Below, in pieces: positions 4,787 to 7,253 of a stretch of 7,253 bases of DNA (the first letter of the stretch is position 1; each line of letters opens with the position of its first letter). The DNA lies in the NCBI GenBank assembly GCA_963923455.1, contig CAWULT010000179.1, positions 1-7,253 of the forward strand. Direction: 5' to 3'. The position numbers were made by a program, and so were the translations under genes. This DNA is from CAWULT01 sp963923455 (GTDB taxonomy: Bacteria; Acidobacteriota; Vicinamibacteria; Vicinamibacterales; UBA2999). The notes below the pieces were generated by a model, which saw only the letters and a list, made by a program, of their open reading frames with translations, did not search any database and was not told the DNA's origin.

Positions 4787-6484
4787 ATGCAACAGGTCTC
4801 CGTACCGGAAATCGCGCCCGGCACGCTGGAGGTGATCCCACTCGGGGGCCTCGGCGAGTTCGGCATGAACATGATGGCGGTGTCGTGGGACGAGACGACC
4901 ATCCTCATCGATGCCGGCGTCATGTTCCCAGATCCGGACCAGCTCGGCGTCGACCTGATCATCCCGGACCTGACGTTCCTCGAGGCGCGCCGCGCCAACA
5001 TCAAGGCGCTCGTGCTGACGCACGGCCATGAGGATCACATCGGCGCCGTGCCGCACGTCGTGCCGCTCTTCGACGGCCCGGTCTACGGCACGCCGATGAC
5101 GCTCGCGCTCATCGAGCCCAAACTCGAGGAACACGGCATCGACGCCCGCGGCCGGCTCACGCCCGTGGGCCCGCGCGACACGGTGACGATCGGCCCGCTG
5201 ACGGTGGAGTTCATCCGCGTCACCCACAGCATGCCCGACTGCGTGGCGCTGGCCATCACGTGCCCGCTCGGCACGATCGTGCACACGGGCGACTTCAAGA
5301 TCGACCAGACGCCGATCGATGGCGAATACTTCGATCTGCACCGCTTCGCCGAGCTCGGCGCGCGCGGCGTCCTGGCGCTCTTCGCCGACAGCACCAACGT
5401 CGATCGCCGGGGCTTCACGGGCCCCGAGATCGAGGTGATCGAAGCCTTCGAGGAAATCTTCACGAGCACCGAGGGCAAGCTGGTCGTCGCGACCTTCTCG
5501 TCGAGCATCTACCGCATCCAGGTGCTGGTGGATCTGGCGGCACAGTTCGACCGCAAGGTCGCGTTCGTCGGCCGCAGCATCGTCCAGAACGCGGAGATCG
5601 CCCAGCGGCTGGGCTTCCTCAAGGTCCCCTCGGGCGTCCAGATTCGTGACGCCGACGTCGCCAACTACCCCAGCCAGGACGTGCTGTGCCTGGTCACCGG
5701 CTCGCAGGGCGAGCCGCAGGCGGCGCTCTCGCGCATCGCGATCGACGATCACCGCCACGTGAAGCTGAGCCCCGACGACACGGTCGTGCTCTCGGCCCGC
5801 GCGATCCCAGGCAACGAGAAGGCCATCGCGCGCACCCTGAGCCACGTGGCCCGGCGGGGCGCGGACATCGTGACCGATCACATCAAGCACGTGCACGTCT
5901 CCGGACACGGGTCGGCGGAGGAGCTCAAGCTGCTGATCTCCCTCGTCCGGCCGCGCTACTTCGTCCCCGTGCACGGGGAATACCGGCAGCTGGCGCTGCA
6001 CGCGAAGATCGCCAAGCGCGTGATGGGCGGCACGGACCGGACGCTGCAGGCCCTGCTCGCGCAGGACGGCGACGTGATTCATTTCGACGCCCAGGGCGCG
6101 CGCATCGCCGACAAGGCGCCGACCGGCCGCATCCTGATCGACGTCACCCGCGTCGGCGAGGTCGGCGACGAGGTGCTGCGCGATCGGCGGCACCTGGCCG
6201 CCGACGGCGTCGTGGTCGCGGTCGTCGCGATCAACCGCGGCACGGGCGCGCTCGTCGGCACGCCGGAGCTCGTGGCGCGCGGGTTCGTGCTCGGCGACGA
6301 GTCCGCCGGCAGCCTGTTCGGCGACGCGGCCGGTGCGATCGCCCACTGCATCGAGGGCTCGAGCATCGAGGAACGCACCGACCAGGGCCTGATGACCGAG
6401 AAGCTCCGCGCCGAGCTGCGGCGGTTCTTCAAGAAGCGCTCGGGGCGCCGCCCGCTGGTCCTGCCCATTCTCATGGAGATCTGA
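4787..6484 (+). CDS. rnj: Ribonuclease J
   Basis: RNase J is a beta-CASP metallo-beta-lactamase ribonuclease with 5'-3' exonuclease and endonuclease activity, central to mRNA turnover and rRNA maturation in bacteria that have it. The 565-residue length is normal. The N-terminal part has LGGLGEFGMN (19-28), the zinc motif HGHEDH (79-84), His147 (THSMPD) and Asp169 (HTGDFK). The beta-CASP domain carries ADSTNV (200-205), ATFSSSIYRIQ (235-245), VSGHGS (371-376) and zinc ligand His396 in VPVHGEY. The remaining C-terminal domain (about 450-565) is the usual dimerisation region. All expected catalytic residues are present. The start is ATG 4787, preceded by GGGA at 4778-4781 and in line with the family N-terminus; the frame is open back to 4658, but those 43 codons look non-coding. 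A long structured leader precedes it and ftsK follows after 3 nt. Confidence 0.97.
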   Translation: MQQVSVPEIAPGTLEVIPLGGLGEFGMNMMAVSWDETTILIDAGVMFPDPDQLGVDLIIPDLTFLEARRANIKALVLTHGHEDHIGAVPHVVPLFDGPVYGTPMTLALIEPKLEEHGIDARGRLTPVGPRDTVTIGPLTVEFIRVTHSMPDCVALAITCPLGTIVHTGDFKIDQTPIDGEYFDLHRFAELGARGVLALFADSTNVDRRGFTGPEIEVIEAFEEIFTSTEGKLVVATFSSSIYRIQVLVDLAAQFDRKVAFVGRSIVQNAEIAQRLGFLKVPSGVQIRDADVANYPSQDVLCLVTGSQGEPQAALSRIAIDDHRHVKLSPDDTVVLSARAIPGNEKAIARTLSHVARRGADIVTDHIKHVHVSGHGSAEELKLLISLVRPRYFVPVHGEYRQLALHAKIAKRVMGGTDRTLQALLAQDGDVIHFDAQGARIADKAPTGRILIDVTRVGEVGDEVLRDRRHLAADGVVVAVVAINRGTGALVGTPELVARGFVLGDESAGSLFGDAAGAIAHCIEGSSIEERTDQGLMTEKLRAELRRFFKKRSGRRPLVLPILMEI

Positions 6485-6487
6485 TTC

Positions 6488-7253
6488 GTGGCCGATTCCA
6501 CCTTCTCGCGCCGCCTGAGCGAGTTCGTCGGCGTGGCCCTCTTCGCCCTCGCGCTGATCTGGCTCATCGCCCTGGTCACCCACGACCCAGCCGACCCGGT
6601 GTGGTTCTTCACGACCGACACCGGACAGGCCCCGGCCAACTTCGTCGGCCGCGTCGGCGCGTTCATCTCCGAGCTGTCGCTGCAGCTGTTCGGCTACGCG
6701 GCCTACTTCCTGCCCGCGGTGATCGCGGTCGTCGGCTGGCACTACTTCTGGTGCCAGGTGCCCGACGCCGCCTACACGAAGGCGGTCGGCGCCGGCCTGC
6801 TGCTGGCGTGCGCCAGCGCGTTCCTCAGCCTCGTGCTGGGCAGCGCCGAGCTGCAAGCCCGGTCGTTCGACGCCGGTGGTTCGATCGGCGCCGGCCTCGG
6901 GTCGGCGCTCGCGGAGTACCTGAACCGGACCGGCTCCATCATCGTGCTCGCGACGTGCATGATGCTGGCCGTGGTCATGGCCACCCAGCTGTCGCTCGGC
7001 CGCATGTTTGCCACCGCGACCGTCGGCGGCCGGGACCTCTCGGCCCGCGGCCTCGGCTGGGCCCGCGGGTGGCTCGACGAACGCCGGCGTGCCAGAGCGC
7101 GCCGCGAGGTGATCGCCAAGCACACGAGAAAAGGTGCCGACGCGAAGGCCAGGTCCGGCAAGGCCGACGGCGCCGGCGACGAGGACGCGGGCACCGCGCG
7201 GCCGGCGCGCGCCGCCCGGCCCGCCGAACGCGACGCCCCGGTCCCACCCCCGG
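6488..7253 (+). CDS. ftsK: DNA translocase FtsK/SpoIIIE, N-terminal membrane domain (cut by window edge)
   Basis: FtsK is an inner-membrane, septum-located ATPase that pumps DNA so chromosome termini clear the division site and dimers can be resolved. The window holds the first 255 residues. Four membrane segments are visible at about 12-31, 64-85, 98-118 and 150-170, matching the FtsK 4TM domain; the segment NFVGRVGAFISELSLQLFGY before the second is typical. From residue 180 comes a basic stretch (DERRRARARRE) and then an Ala/Pro/Asp/Arg-rich linker, as in the disordered FtsK linker. The motor and gamma domains lie beyond the edge, so FtsK and SpoIIIE cannot be separated here. The start is GTG 6488 with GGAG 9 nt upstream, and the RNase J stop is only 3 nt before it, so the two genes are co-transcribed. 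The next in-frame ATGs lie inside TM4, too late for this family. Confidence 0.92.
   Translation, partial: MADSTFSRRLSEFVGVALFALALIWLIALVTHDPADPVWFFTTDTGQAPANFVGRVGAFISELSLQLFGYAAYFLPAVIAVVGWHYFWCQVPDAAYTKAVGAGLLLACASAFLSLVLGSAELQARSFDAGGSIGAGLGSALAEYLNRTGSIIVLATCMMLAVVMATQLSLGRMFATATVGGRDLSARGLGWARGWLDERRRARARREVIAKHTRKGADAKARSGKADGAGDEDAGTARPARAARPAERDAPVPPP

Noticed and set aside
4595..7123. 842-codon open frame on the minus strand opposite RNase J and FtsK
   Set aside because: It mirrors two clear genes. In high-GC DNA with G/C at third positions, antisense frames often lack stops; the product is low-complexity, Arg/Asp/His-rich and matches nothing recognisable.
1..7253. CRISPR array, insertion sequence, tRNA/rRNA gene or phage/defence module
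   Set aside because: No regularly spaced repeats, terminal inverted repeats, transposase or integrase motifs, or tRNA T-loop signatures were seen; the genes are chromosomal housekeeping types with even base composition.

Overview
This is a high-GC, gene-dense window of ordinary bacterial chromosome. It carries seven complete protein genes and two that run off the ends, with no rRNA, tRNA, CRISPR array, insertion sequence or other sign of mobile DNA. RNase J, a LexA with a Bacillus-like recognition region, a DUF3467 protein and GC-rich, GTG-tolerant genes together suggest a Gram-negative-type lineage such as Acidobacteriota (perhaps Vicinamibacteria). That placement is inference from gene content; no marker here fixes the taxon.

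Layout. Positions 1-1454 are read leftward: a small secreted protein of unknown function (828-1454), then recG (start at 773, running off the left edge). Between them lie 54 nt holding a strong GC hairpin. Positions 1455-1612 form a divergent control region. Positions 1613-4517 are a rightward, tightly packed run: lexA, a DUF3467 protein, nth (endonuclease III), a small zincin-type metalloprotease and rsmA (16S rRNA dimethyladenosine transferase). Gaps are 14 and 4 nt, followed by two 4-nt ATGA overlaps, so one operon is very likely. An extended -10 promoter overlaps the rsmA stop codon. It would start a leader of about 260 nt that holds a compact predicted RNA fold and a possible 35-codon upstream ORF. 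RNase J (4787-6484) follows, and 3 nt later the N-terminal membrane part of FtsK (6488 to the right edge).

Function. The left half groups genome maintenance: the SOS repressor LexA, the base-excision enzyme Nth and, divergently, the fork-remodelling helicase RecG. In the lexA promoter the spacer between -35 and -10 holds a direct repeat of TTCGC with an 11-bp period, a plausible autoregulatory LexA operator. The right half joins RNA processing (rsmA, RNase J) to chromosome segregation (FtsK). The parts most worth following up are the untranslated ones: the candidate lexA operator and the structured RNase J leader. No plainly new protein system is visible; the secreted protein and the DUF3467 protein are the only genes without a clear job.
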